From contig NZ_FNOT01000003.1 of NCBI RefSeq assembly GCF_900107105.1, positions 372,001 through 436,000 on the forward strand: DNA of 64,000 bases, read 5' to 3'. Both the position numbers and the translations under genes were made by a program. This DNA is from Geodermatophilus africanus. GTDB taxonomy: Bacteria; Actinomycetota; Actinomycetes; Mycobacteriales; Geodermatophilaceae. Positions within the stretch are counted from its first letter, which is position 1; each line of letters opens with the position of its first letter. Positions 1-8,379 of the stretch are shown one piece after another. The notes below the pieces were generated by a model that saw nothing but the letters and a program-made list of their open reading frames with translations, made no database searches and was not told where the DNA came from.

Positions 1-1
1 G

Positions 2-328
2 CCGGGCGGATACGGCGTCTACACCTACAACGCGGTCAACCTCATCGCGCAGATGGTCGAGGAGGGCAACGACACCCCCGAGACCTTCCGTGAGGGGATG
101 GAGGGCCTGGAGGTCTCCCTCGGCCAGGGCGACATGACCATCCGCGCCTGCGACCACCAGGCGCTCATCCCCATCTACATCCTCGAGGGGCTGGCCGCGG
201 ACGAGGCGGAGAGCCGCGGTGGGGACGCCCAGTTCGGCTACCGCGAGGTGGTCTCCACCGCACCGGGCACCGAGGAGTTCGCCCCGACCTGCGACGAGGT
301 CCGGACCGAGTTCCAGCGCGCGGGCTGA
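2..328 (+). CDS. Branched-chain-type ABC substrate-binding protein, C-terminal part
   Basis: Only the last 108 residues lie in the window; the start is beyond the left edge. The reading frame is open from base 2 and ends at TGA 326-328. The fragment has the style of the periplasmic type I binding-protein fold (LivK, Peripla_BP_6): a helix with YNAVNLIAQMVEEG, then GDMTIRACDHQALIPIYI, a motif typical of the C-terminal lobe where the ligand loop closes. It sits 55 bp upstream of the matching permease gene, so it is the solute receptor of the importer that follows. Ligand cannot be read; the surrounding oxidative genes suggest an organic acid or amide rather than an amino acid. Confidence 0.8.
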   Translation, partial: PGGYGVYTYNAVNLIAQMVEEGNDTPETFREGMEGLEVSLGQGDMTIRACDHQALIPIYILEGLAADEAESRGGDAQFGYREVVSTAPGTEEFAPTCDEVRTEFQRAG

Positions 329-383
329 CCGGCCGGCGCCGCGCCGTCCCGTCCGGAGGACACCGACAGGGGGAGGGGGTCGC

Positions 384-1244
384 ATGGACCAGCTGGTCTC
401 CCAGCTGTTGCTGGGTCTGGTCAGCGGCGCGCTGCTCGTGCTGCTCGCGCTCGGCCTGAACCTGATCTTCGGGCTGCTGGAGTTCATCAACTTCTCGCAC
501 GGCGCCCTGTACATGCTGGGCGCGTACCTGACCTCCTACCTCGCCACCATGACCGGCGACCTCTGGCTGGCGCTGCTGGTGGTGCCCATCGCGATGGCGG
601 TGCTCGGCGCCGCCCTGGAGCGCACGATCATCCGGCCGATGTACGGGCGGGACCAGGTCGACGCCCTGCTGCTCACCTTCGGCCTGACCTACATCCTCAT
701 CGAGGGTGTGCGGCTGGTCGCCGGGTCGGGCGGCCGCCGGGTGCCCTCGCCGGGCCTGCTCGACTTCCAGGTGGACCTGGGCGTCGGCCGGCCGCTGCCG
801 GCCTACCTGCTGTTCGTGGTCCTCGTCGTGGGCCTGGTCGTGGCGGGGCTGTGGCTGTTCCTGCAGCGCACCAACGTCGGCCTGATCGTCCGGGCCGGCA
901 TCCGCGACCACGTGATGATCCGGGCGCTGGGCGTGCGCTTCGACCGGTACCGGACGCTGGTCTTCGCCATCGGCGTGGCGGTCGCCGGCATCGCCGGCGT
1001 CCTCACCGGGCCGATCACCGGGGTCTACCCGGAGATGGGCGCCGACATCCTCATCCTCGCGTTCGTGGTGGTCGTGGTCGGCGGGATGGGCAGCTTCTGG
1101 GGCGCGGTCGTGGCCGGGCTGCTGATCGGCGTCCTGGTGTCGGTGACCACCCTGTACGCCAGCATCTACGCCGGGATCGTGCCGTTCGTGCTCATGATCC
1201 TGGTGATGACCTTCCGGCCGCGCGGCCTCCTGGGGGCGACATGA
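384..1244 (+). CDS. Branched-chain-type ABC transporter permease (LivH-like)
   Basis: 286-residue inner-membrane protein of the LivH family (BPD_transp_2). ATG 384 was chosen because it follows a GGGAGGGGG ribosome site and gives the usual LivH length; longer readings begin in the previous gene. About eight hydrophobic segments are visible. The family motif EFINFSHGALYMLGAY occurs near residues 33-48, equivalent to the N-F-A-H-G motif of LivH. The stop overlaps the next start (ATGA, 1241-1244), implying translational coupling with the LivM-like partner. It forms one half of the transmembrane channel of the importer. Family assignment is firm; substrate is unknown. Confidence 0.9.
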   Translation: MDQLVSQLLLGLVSGALLVLLALGLNLIFGLLEFINFSHGALYMLGAYLTSYLATMTGDLWLALLVVPIAMAVLGAALERTIIRPMYGRDQVDALLLTFGLTYILIEGVRLVAGSGGRRVPSPGLLDFQVDLGVGRPLPAYLLFVVLVVGLVVAGLWLFLQRTNVGLIVRAGIRDHVMIRALGVRFDRYRTLVFAIGVAVAGIAGVLTGPITGVYPEMGADILILAFVVVVVGGMGSFWGAVVAGLLIGVLVSVTTLYASIYAGIVPFVLMILVMTFRPRGLLGAT

Positions 1245-2302
1245 CCGACCTGAGGACGCCACCCGCCTCCGACGGCACCCCGGCCGGGACCGGCGCGGCC
1301 GCGGTCACGATCGCGCGCACGCGCGGCGCCGGCCCGGCCCGGTGGACCTGGGGCCAGCTGGCGCTGCTGGTGGTGCTCGCGGTGGTCGTCATGTTCACCG
1401 TGCCCAACCCCAGCCTGGCGATCGGCATGCTGGTCTACGGGCTCTGGGCGGCCGGGCTGAACCTGCTCGTCGGCTACGGCGGACTGGTCTCCTTCGGTCA
1501 CGCCCTGCCGTTCGCGTGGGGCGGGTACGCGGCCGGGCTGGTGCTGCTGCACGTGAGCACGAGCGCGTGGCTGGCCATGCTGGTCGCCGCGGGCAGCATG
1601 GCGGTGCTCTCGCTGCTCGTCGGCGCGGTCTGCCTGCGCCGCACCGAGGTCTACTTCTCGATGCTGACGCTGGCCTTCGCCCAGCTCGGCTTCTTCATCG
1701 CGCTGCAGTGGGACAGCGTCACCCGCGGGGACGACGGCCTGTCGGGCATCCCCGTCCCGACGCTGTGGCTGCCCGGCGTGACCATCGAGCTCAACGCGCT
1801 GCGCGACCCGCTGACGTTCTTCCTCTTCACCGCGGTGGTCGTGCTGGTCGTGTTCGCGGCCATGGTCCTCTACACCGAGTCGCCGATGGGCCGGGTGCTG
1901 CAGGCCATCCGGGAGAACGAGGAGCGGGCCCGCGGCTGCGGCTACAACACCCGGCTGGTGCAGCTGGCCACGTTCGTCGTCGCCGGCACGGTCGCCGGGC
2001 TGGCCGGTGGGCTGTTCGCGATGCTCAACAACTTCGTCGGCCTGCAGCCGTACTGGCTGCTGAGCGGAGTCGTCCTGATCATGGTGATCCTCGGCGGGCG
2101 GTCGTCGCTGTTCGGGCCCTTCCTCGGCGCGGTCGTCTACCTGCTGCTGGAGAGCTCGCTGAGCCGGTCCTTCGCGTCGTGGCAGCTGATCGTCGGCGCG
2201 ATCTTCGTGGTCTGCGTCCTGGCCTTCCCCCAGGGGCTGTGGGGCCTGGTCACCCAGACGCTGCCCTCGCTGGTCCGCCGGGGACGGAGGACGGCGCGAT
2301 GA
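1241..2302 (+). CDS. Branched-chain-type ABC transporter permease (LivM-like)
   Basis: 353-residue LivM-type permease. It has a roughly 35-residue polar N-terminus rich in Ala, Gly and Arg, then eight or more membrane spans. VGYGGLVSFGHALPFAWGGY (about residues 78-97) is the LivM counterpart of the LivH motif, and MGRVLQAIRENEERARGCGY (about 217-236) is the cytoplasmic coupling loop seen in this family, where the ATPase docks. The start ATG 1241 overlaps the livH stop, and the stop overlaps the next ATG at 2299. It pairs with the LivH-like subunit to form the import channel. Confidence 0.9.
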   Translation: MTDLRTPPASDGTPAGTGAAAVTIARTRGAGPARWTWGQLALLVVLAVVVMFTVPNPSLAIGMLVYGLWAAGLNLLVGYGGLVSFGHALPFAWGGYAAGLVLLHVSTSAWLAMLVAAGSMAVLSLLVGAVCLRRTEVYFSMLTLAFAQLGFFIALQWDSVTRGDDGLSGIPVPTLWLPGVTIELNALRDPLTFFLFTAVVVLVVFAAMVLYTESPMGRVLQAIRENEERARGCGYNTRLVQLATFVVAGTVAGLAGGLFAMLNNFVGLQPYWLLSGVVLIMVILGGRSSLFGPFLGAVVYLLLESSLSRSFASWQLIVGAIFVVCVLAFPQGLWGLVTQTLPSLVRRGRRTAR

Positions 2303-3057
2303 GCCGGTCGGCGGGCGACCTGGTCCTCGAGGCACAGGGGCTGGACCGCTCCTTCGGCGGCATCCACGCGGTCGACGACGTGTCCCTCGAGGTCCCCGAG
2401 GGCAGCCTGCACGCCATCATCGGCCCCAACGGCTCGGGCAAGACGACGCTGTTCAACCTGATCACCGGGCACACCCGGCCCACGTCGGGACGGGTGCGGT
2501 TCGCCGGGGAGGACATCACCGGGATGCCCTACTCGAAGGTGGCCCGCAAGGGGCTGGCGAAGTCCTACCAGATCACCACGGTGTTCCCGCTGCTCACGGT
2601 CTTCGAGAACGTGCGCATCGCGGCCCAGGCCGCCGGCCACGCGTACGTGTTCTGGCGCCCGGCCGACGGGATCAGGGCGGTCACCCGGCGCACCGAGGAG
2701 GTGCTGGAGCGGATCGGCCTGGCCGCCGACCGGGACGTCGTCGCCAGCAACCTCTCCCACGGCGACCAGCGCCGGCTCGACCTCGCGATCGCGCTGGCCA
2801 CCTCCCCGCGGCTGCTGCTCCTCGACGAGCCCACCGCCGGGATGAGCCCTCCGGAGACCGCCGCGACGGTCGAGCTGGTGCAGGAGCTGAACCGGGACGT
2901 GACCATCCTGATGATCGAGCACAAGATGGACGTGATCCTCACCATCGCCGACCGGATCACCGTGCTGCACCAGGGCCGGAAGCTCTTCGAGGGGACCCCG
3001 GACGAGGTCCGGGACCACCCGGAGGTCAAAGAGGTCTACCTGACGGGGAGCCGGTGA
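2299..3057 (+). CDS. Branched-chain-type ABC transporter ATPase (LivG-like)
   Basis: 252-residue cytoplasmic ATPase that powers the importer. Walker A is GPNGSGKTT at residues 42-50, the signature region reads SNLSHGDQRRLDLA (an LSHGD variant of LSGGQ that is common in LivG), and Walker B is LLLLDEPTAGMSP. The C-terminal stretch with HQGRKLFEGTPDEVRDHPEV is characteristic of LivG. The ATG overlaps the livM stop by four bases and the TGA overlaps the next GTG, so the four transporter genes are translated as a chain. Confidence 0.92.
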   Translation: MSRSAGDLVLEAQGLDRSFGGIHAVDDVSLEVPEGSLHAIIGPNGSGKTTLFNLITGHTRPTSGRVRFAGEDITGMPYSKVARKGLAKSYQITTVFPLLTVFENVRIAAQAAGHAYVFWRPADGIRAVTRRTEEVLERIGLAADRDVVASNLSHGDQRRLDLAIALATSPRLLLLDEPTAGMSPPETAATVELVQELNRDVTILMIEHKMDVILTIADRITVLHQGRKLFEGTPDEVRDHPEVKEVYLTGSR

Positions 3058-3818
3058 GCACCGCCCAGGGCGCGGGCCCCGCCGAGCGGCAGGACGCCGC
3101 CGGTCCCGCCCTGCTGCAGGTCGAGGAGGTGCAGGCCTACTACGGCCTCGCGCACGTGCTCCAGGGCGTGTCCCTCACGGTGCAGCCGGGGGAGCTCGTC
3201 GCGCTGCTCGGCCGCAACGGGGCCGGCAAGACGACCACGGTGAAGTCGATCATGGGCCTGGTCACCGTGCGCGGGGGGCACATCCGCTGCGAGGGCCGGG
3301 ACTTCGTCGGCCTGCCCGCCGAGAGCGTCGCCCAGTTCGGCGTCGGCTACGTCCCCGAGGACCGCCGGATGTTCCCGGGGCTCACCGTGCGGGAGAACTT
3401 CCGCCTGGCCGGACTGGGCTCCCGGCTGCCCAAGGCCGAGCAGCAGGCGGCCATCGGGCGGGCCCTGCAGGTCTTCCCTCAGCTGGAGGCCCATCTCGAC
3501 CGCGACGCCTCCCGGCTGTCCGGGGGGCAGCAGCAGATGGTGGCCGTCGGCCGCGCGCTCATCTGCGGCCGCAAGCTGCTGCTCGTCGACGAGGTGACCC
3601 AGGGGCTGGCGCCCAACATCGCCGCCGACATGGGGGCCACGCTGCGCCGGATCGCCGACGAGGGGCACGGCGTGCTCCTCGTCGAGCAGAACAGCCAGAT
3701 GGCCCTGGAGCTGGCCGACCGGGTGTACGTGCTCGACCAGGGGGTCGTCGTCCACCGCGGCGACGCCGTGGCGCTGCGCCGCGACCCCGGCTGGATGGAG
3801 CGGTACCTGCAGCTGTGA
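3054..3818 (+). CDS. Branched-chain-type ABC transporter ATPase (LivF-like)
   Basis: 254-residue second ATPase of the importer. Walker A GRNGAGKTT lies at about residues 53-61, the signature is SRLSGGQQQMVAVGRAL and Walker B is LLLVDEVTQGLAP, where Val replaces the usual Pro of DEPT. VGYVPEDRRMFPGLTVRENF is the Q-loop-following element common to LivF. The GTG start overlaps the previous stop (GTGA 3054-3057). About 20 residues of polar N-terminal extension precede the fold. This completes a heterotetrameric membrane and ATPase core with one receptor. Confidence 0.92.
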   Translation: MSTAQGAGPAERQDAAGPALLQVEEVQAYYGLAHVLQGVSLTVQPGELVALLGRNGAGKTTTVKSIMGLVTVRGGHIRCEGRDFVGLPAESVAQFGVGYVPEDRRMFPGLTVRENFRLAGLGSRLPKAEQQAAIGRALQVFPQLEAHLDRDASRLSGGQQQMVAVGRALICGRKLLLVDEVTQGLAPNIAADMGATLRRIADEGHGVLLVEQNSQMALELADRVYVLDQGVVVHRGDAVALRRDPGWMERYLQL

Positions 3819-3879
3819 GCCCGAGCCGGCCCGCCCGCGGGCGGCCCGGCGCCCACCGGGAGGGAGGACCCGCGCCCGC

Positions 3880-4878
3880 ATGCCCGAGACCGGCATCGCG
3901 CTGCTCACCTTCGCCCCCGCCCGCACCGCGGACTTCGTGGAGCTGGGGCGGGCGGCAGAGGACGCCGGCCACGCCGCCTGCTACACGACGGAGTCCCTGA
4001 CCGACACGCTCTCCATCGACCTGGCGATCCTGCTGGGCACCAGCCGGATCCGGGTCGGCAGCTACGTCTCGATCAGCTACCTGCGCCACCCGGTGATCGC
4101 CGCCCAGATGGCCGTCACCGCCGCCGACCTCTCCGGTGGCCGCTTCGTCCTGGGGGTGGGGCTGGGGCACAAGGTCCGCCTGCAGGCGCTCGGCGTCCCG
4201 GTGGGCCGGCCGAGCACCGACCTGCCGGCCTACGTGCGGGACGTCAAGGCCGTGCTCGAGGGCCGCGGCCGGGAGCGCTATCCCGACCTGCCGCCGCAGG
4301 AGTACCAGGGCCGGCTGCTCGACTTCCGCCGTCCCGAGCACCCGGTCCCCGTCTACACCGCCGCGGTGGGGCCGCGGATGGCCGAGGCGGGGGCCACCGA
4401 GTCCGACGGCGTCATGGCCTGGCTCGTCCCGCGCTCGGGCATCGGCGCGCTGACCGAGGCCGCCGCCCGGGCCGGCCGGCGGACCGGCCGCAGCGCGCCG
4501 CCGGTCGAGGCGGCCGTGCACGCCTTCGTCAGCGACGACCTCCCGGCGGCGCGGGAGGCCGCCCGGGCGTCGCTGGCGTACTGGGTCCGGCTGCCCAGCT
4601 ACACCAGCGCGCTGGCCCGGGCCGGGTACGAGGCCGAGGCGGCGGCGATCACCGCGGCCGCGGACGCCGGCGACCAGGCCGGCCTGCGCGCCGCGATCTC
4701 CGACCGCCTCGTCGACGAGTACTGCCTGGTCGGCCCTCCGTCCCGGTGCCGGGAGCAGCTCGCGGCCTGGGACGACACCGAGGTCGCGACCGTCGCGGTC
4801 GTGCCGCACCCGGTGCGGCCGGGGGAGGGGTACGTCGCCGGGGTGCGCCGCACCATCGCGGACCTGGCGCCGCGCTGA
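3880..4878 (+). CDS. LLM-class flavin or F420-dependent oxidoreductase
   Basis: 332-residue bacterial-luciferase-like TIM barrel. Features of the family are the N-terminal strand with LLTFAP, the segment ISYLRHPVIAAQMAVTAADL (residues about 66-85, where many F420 enzymes carry the strand-4 bulge) and SGGRFVLGVGLGH. The 332-residue length matches the F420-dependent branch rather than classical luciferases. ATG 3880 is preceded by GGAGGGAGGA. It lies 61 bp after livF, same strand, and is probably co-transcribed with the importer, so it likely oxidises or reduces the imported compound. Cofactor choice (F420 or FMN) cannot be settled by eye; a cofC gene at 47080 shows that the cell makes F420. 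Confidence 0.82.
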   Translation: MPETGIALLTFAPARTADFVELGRAAEDAGHAACYTTESLTDTLSIDLAILLGTSRIRVGSYVSISYLRHPVIAAQMAVTAADLSGGRFVLGVGLGHKVRLQALGVPVGRPSTDLPAYVRDVKAVLEGRGRERYPDLPPQEYQGRLLDFRRPEHPVPVYTAAVGPRMAEAGATESDGVMAWLVPRSGIGALTEAAARAGRRTGRSAPPVEAAVHAFVSDDLPAAREAARASLAYWVRLPSYTSALARAGYEAEAAAITAAADAGDQAGLRAAISDRLVDEYCLVGPPSRCREQLAAWDDTEVATVAVVPHPVRPGEGYVAGVRRTIADLAPR

Positions 4879-4884
4879 CCCGGG

Positions 4885-6783
4885 TCAGTCGGTGTGCTCG
4901 CCGAGGACGGCCTCGACCATCAGCGCCAGTTGCAGGTGCAGCAGCGCCTGCGGGTCGCCGAGGTCGAGGTCCAGCAGCTCCTCCACCCGCCGCAGCCGGT
5001 AGGCCACCGTGTTGGGGTGCACGTGCAGCTGCTTGGCGGTGACCGACACATTGCACCGGTGGGACATGTAGCAGTCCAGCGTGGCCCGCAGGCTGGTCTG
5101 GTGCTGCTGGTCGTAGGCGTGGACGGTGCCGAGCATCGACTCGGCGAAGGACTGCAGCTCCCGCGGCCGCTTGACCTGCAGCAGCAGCCGGTAGGCGCCG
5201 ATCGTGTCCAGCGACACCACCCGGTCCCTGCGGTCGGAGTGCTGCACCAGGTCCAGGACGCCGCAGGTCAGCCGGTAGGCGTCCCCGTACTCCCGCACCT
5301 CGGCGCAGGTCGGGCCCACGCTGATGGTCGCCGTCCAGCCGCTGGCGTAGGCCTGGATCTCCCGGCGGACGTGCTCGGCGAACTCCCGGGCCGAGCGGTG
5401 GTGCTCGTCGTCGTGCCACAGCACCACGACGTGGTCGCTGCGCGTGGCGGTGAGGGTGGCGCCGCCCCAGGCGGCGCCGCTGCGCTGCACCAGCGACACC
5501 AGCGCGCGCTGGGCGTGGGCCTCCCGGTCCTCGGAGCCGCCGCCGGACGTGCCGGGCGCGGGGTCGCGCCGGATCACCAGCACGGTGTGCGGCCGGGAGA
5601 GGTCCGCGCCGAGCTGGCGGGCCCGGGCGTGCAGCGCCTCGGGGGTCTGGTTGCCGGGGTCGAAGAGGTCGTCGAGGAAGTCGCGGGAGAGCCGCCACTC
5701 CACCTCCTGGGCGGTCCGCTCCTTGAGCAGCGCCAGGGCGACGACGGCGGCGGCCCGGGTCAGCGCCTGCCGCTGCGGCGGCCCGAGGGGCTGCTGCGGG
5801 TGAAGGGCCCACAGGTGGCCGACGGCCTCCTCGTCGAGGACGACGGGGACGACCAGGCCCTCCGTCCCGGCGGGGTCGCCCTCCTCCCCGGGGACCGTGA
5901 CCGCCTCGAGGTCCATCTCCTCGCCGACCCGCGTCCGGGCCCGCTGGTAGGCGGCGGCGACCCGGCGGGTGCCGGACCCGGGCCGGCCGTCGCCGCACGC
6001 CGAGGCCAGCAGCCGCCCGCCGGCGTCGTCGATGGCGACGCCGCACCGCAGCCGCGCGGCCAGGGACTCCGCGATGGCCGCCAGCCCGCCGCCGCGCAGC
6101 ACCACCCGCAGCAGCTCGCGATGGTGCTCGTCGGCCTGGCGCTGCACGTCCAGCTCGCCGGCCACCGCGGCCGCCTCCGCGGCCAGCCGGTCCGCCCGCC
6201 GCCGGGTCTCGGCCAGCCGGCGCGTGGTCTCGATGGCCAGCCCCGCCTGGTTGGCCATGCTCTCCATCAGGATGATCTCCCGCGCGGAGAAGTCGTGCCG
6301 CTCCACCGTGTAGCAGTTGACCAGCCCGAACGGCTCCTGCCCCACGACGAGGGGGACGGCGAGCAGCGAGGAGTAGCCCTGCTGGGCCGCGACGGTCTCC
6401 CACGACCGGGACGCGGTGTCGGCGCTGATGTCGAGGACCGTGGTGGGTCGCTGCGCGCGGAACGCCCGGCTGGAGGGGCCCTCGGCGGTGTCGCCCGCGC
6501 GGACGAGGATGGGGGTCCGCGCGTTGATGGCGTCGATGTACTGCTGGGAGAGCCCGTAGGAGCCCTGGATGATCAGCGCCTGCCGCTCCGGGTCGGCGAC
6601 GAAGACGGCACAGAAGTCGTAGCCGGTCAGCCGGGCCGTCGTGCCGGCGATCAGGTCCAGCAGCTCGTCCAGCGGCGCGGTCCGGTTCGCGGCCCGGGTG
6701 AGCTCGGCGATGGCGTCCAGCCAGGAGCTCAGGTCGGCGGCGGGCTCCCCGACGGCCAGCGCGTCGGGGAGCGGCGGGTGCAC
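4885..6783 (-). CDS. PucR/CdaR-family regulator with GAF domain
   Basis: About 632 residues. The N-terminal third is a GAF sensor domain (roughly residues 20-175, with LTGYDFCAVFVADPERQALI and SSLLAVPLVVGQEPFGLVNC). A middle segment resembles a second ligand domain, followed by a GGDEF-like CdaR region, and the C-terminus is the PucR helix-turn-helix (VTAKQLHVHPNTVAYRLRRV). Two adjacent GTG codons (6786 and 6783) follow an AAGGAGGG site; 6783 has the better spacing, but 6786 is possible. It is divergent from the monooxygenase operon at 7060 and convergent with the LLM gene at 3880, so it probably controls the catabolic genes in response to substrate. The ligand is unknown. Confidence 0.85.
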   Translation of the reverse strand: MHPPLPDALAVGEPAADLSSWLDAIAELTRAANRTAPLDELLDLIAGTTARLTGYDFCAVFVADPERQALIIQGSYGLSQQYIDAINARTPILVRAGDTAEGPSSRAFRAQRPTTVLDISADTASRSWETVAAQQGYSSLLAVPLVVGQEPFGLVNCYTVERHDFSAREIILMESMANQAGLAIETTRRLAETRRRADRLAAEAAAVAGELDVQRQADEHHRELLRVVLRGGGLAAIAESLAARLRCGVAIDDAGGRLLASACGDGRPGSGTRRVAAAYQRARTRVGEEMDLEAVTVPGEEGDPAGTEGLVVPVVLDEEAVGHLWALHPQQPLGPPQRQALTRAAAVVALALLKERTAQEVEWRLSRDFLDDLFDPGNQTPEALHARARQLGADLSRPHTVLVIRRDPAPGTSGGGSEDREAHAQRALVSLVQRSGAAWGGATLTATRSDHVVVLWHDDEHHRSAREFAEHVRREIQAYASGWTATISVGPTCAEVREYGDAYRLTCGVLDLVQHSDRRDRVVSLDTIGAYRLLLQVKRPRELQSFAESMLGTVHAYDQQHQTSLRATLDCYMSHRCNVSVTAKQLHVHPNTVAYRLRRVEELLDLDLGDPQALLHLQLALMVEAVLGEHTD

Positions 6784-6920
6784 CACGACGGCCCTCCTTC
6801 CGGCGCTGTATCCCGGGTCCCGCCACTCTACGGACCCGGGGACCCCCGGACGCGGCTCCCGGCCGCCCGTCACCCGAGGGGGGCACCGCCGCGCACGGGC
6901 GCGGGTCGAACCCCGGCCGG

Positions 6921-6938
6921 CTTGTGCGCGACCACAAG
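6921..6938. promoter_or_regulatory. Inverted repeat in the divergent pucR/monooxygenase promoter region
   Basis: CTTGTG (6921-6926) and CACAAG (6933-6938) form a perfect 6-bp dyad separated by six bases, lying in the 276-bp gap between the PucR-type regulator and the gene at 7060. The dyad is a plausible operator for the divergent regulator. The rest of this gap shows no convincing gene and no clear sigma-70-type promoter. Binding is inferred from position only. Confidence 0.4.
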
Positions 6939-7059
6939 GAAACCGCCCGCACACTGTCGGTCCACTGCATGTCAGACCCGGCCGACCTCCGTAGCGTCCC
7001 TGCTCGGAGCGCCGGTGAGGTGCCCCACACTCGCGGGACGACAGCGGAGGCCGGTAGCC

Positions 7060-8307
7060 ATGGTGAAGGTGATCCTGCAGCTCTACCCCCAGGTGGCCGC
7101 GACCCGCGAGGAGCGGATCCGGGAGCGCCCCCTCGGGCGTGACCCGGAGCGGTACCAGGCCCTGATCCGGGAGATGCCGACGATCGTCCGGGCGGCCGAC
7201 GAGCTGGGCCTGTGGGGCATCTCCTCCATCGAGCACCACTTCCACAGCGAGGGCTACGAGGTCGGGCCCAACCCCGGCCTGCTCGACGCCTACTGGGCGG
7301 CGATCACCAAGCGGATCCGGGTCGGCCAGCTCGGGTACACCATGAGCGCGCAGAACCCGTTCCGGGTGGCCGAGGACGTCGCGGTCATCGACCACCTCGC
7401 CGGCGGCCGGTCGTTCTGCGGCTTCTCCCGCGGCTACCAGGCGCGCTGGACCAACATCCTCGGGCAGCACCTGGGCACCCGGGCGACGCTCTCGCCGTCG
7501 GGCAACCAGGAGAAGATGGCGGAGCTGGACGAGGCCACGCAGGCCGCCCGGATCTCCGACGACCAGGTCAACCGCGAGATCTTCGAGGAGAACGTCGAGC
7601 TCGTCCTGCAGTCCTGGACGCAGGACAGCGTCGAGGCCAAGGGCCGCTGGCAGGTGCCCTACCCCTACGACGAGGGCGTCGAGTGGACGATGTCGGCGAC
7701 CCGCGAGCTCGGGGCGCCGGGGGAGATGGACGAGCAGAACCGGATCCGCCGGGTCAGCGTCGTCCCGAGCCCCTTGCAGAAGCCGTACCCGCCCGTCTTT
7801 GTCTCCAGCAACGCCAGCAAGGAGACCATCGAGTACTGCGGCCCCCGCGGCTTCATCCCGACCTACTTCTCCAAGATCGAGCGGGCCGCCGAGTTCGGCG
7901 CGGCCTACGTCGACGCCGCCGCGGGCGCCGGGCGCAGCTACGCGCTCGGCCAGAACCAGGCCCTCGTGCGGTGGGGGCAGATCGCCGAGACCGAGGACGA
8001 GGCCCGCCGCATGGTGGCGGAGTACGACGTCGACATCTTCCGGGACCTCTACGCCGGCACCACGCCGATGCGGTTCGACCCGGACGACCCGGTCGGCTCG
8101 GTCGTCCGGTCCGGGCTGTGGGTCGTGGGCACCCCGGAGCAGGTCCGCGACCAGTACGTCGAGCTGTGGCGCCAGCTGCCCGCCGAGTACGTGGTGCTCA
8201 TCTACCACTGGGCGCAGCAGCCGGCCGAGAGCGTCGTCCGGCAGCTGGAGCTCTTCATGGAGCACGTGAAGCCGGCGCTCGACGAGATGACCCCCTACGA
8301 GGGCTGA
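7060..8307 (+). CDS. LLM-class flavin-dependent monooxygenase, long form
   Basis: 415-residue luciferase-like flavoprotein. It shows the long-form LLM layout: SIEHHFHSEGYEVGPNP near residues 54-70, ITKRIRVGQLGYTMSAQNPF, then AVIDHLAGGRSFCGFSRGYQ (the flavin-phosphate region), and a C-terminal part with VGTPEQVRDQYVELW typical of the family. ATG 7060 follows GCGGAGG with good spacing. It is the first gene of the operon reaching the molybdenum hydroxylase at 15370. Long-form LLM enzymes usually use FMNH2 or F420H2 and O2 to hydroxylate or cleave C-N, C-S or ring bonds. The ribBA gene directly downstream suggests a flavin requirement. The substrate is not readable. Confidence 0.85.
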   Translation: MVKVILQLYPQVAATREERIRERPLGRDPERYQALIREMPTIVRAADELGLWGISSIEHHFHSEGYEVGPNPGLLDAYWAAITKRIRVGQLGYTMSAQNPFRVAEDVAVIDHLAGGRSFCGFSRGYQARWTNILGQHLGTRATLSPSGNQEKMAELDEATQAARISDDQVNREIFEENVELVLQSWTQDSVEAKGRWQVPYPYDEGVEWTMSATRELGAPGEMDEQNRIRRVSVVPSPLQKPYPPVFVSSNASKETIEYCGPRGFIPTYFSKIERAAEFGAAYVDAAAGAGRSYALGQNQALVRWGQIAETEDEARRMVAEYDVDIFRDLYAGTTPMRFDPDDPVGSVVRSGLWVVGTPEQVRDQYVELWRQLPAEYVVLIYHWAQQPAESVVRQLELFMEHVKPALDEMTPYEG

Positions 8308-8379
8308 CGTGCACGCGCGCCCGGGAGTTGGCCGCGGTCCGCGGTCCGTCGCCGGCCCGACGGGTGGAGGTGGGCTGCC

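Noticed and set aside
165..1262. Long open frames antisense to the permeases and to most genes
   Set aside because: They have low-complexity Arg/Gly/Pro/His-rich translations, no family motifs and no ribosome sites. High GC makes such shadows common.
8308..8379. FMN riboswitch before ribBA
   Set aside because: The 72-bp gap is too short for the aptamer and shows none of its conserved elements.
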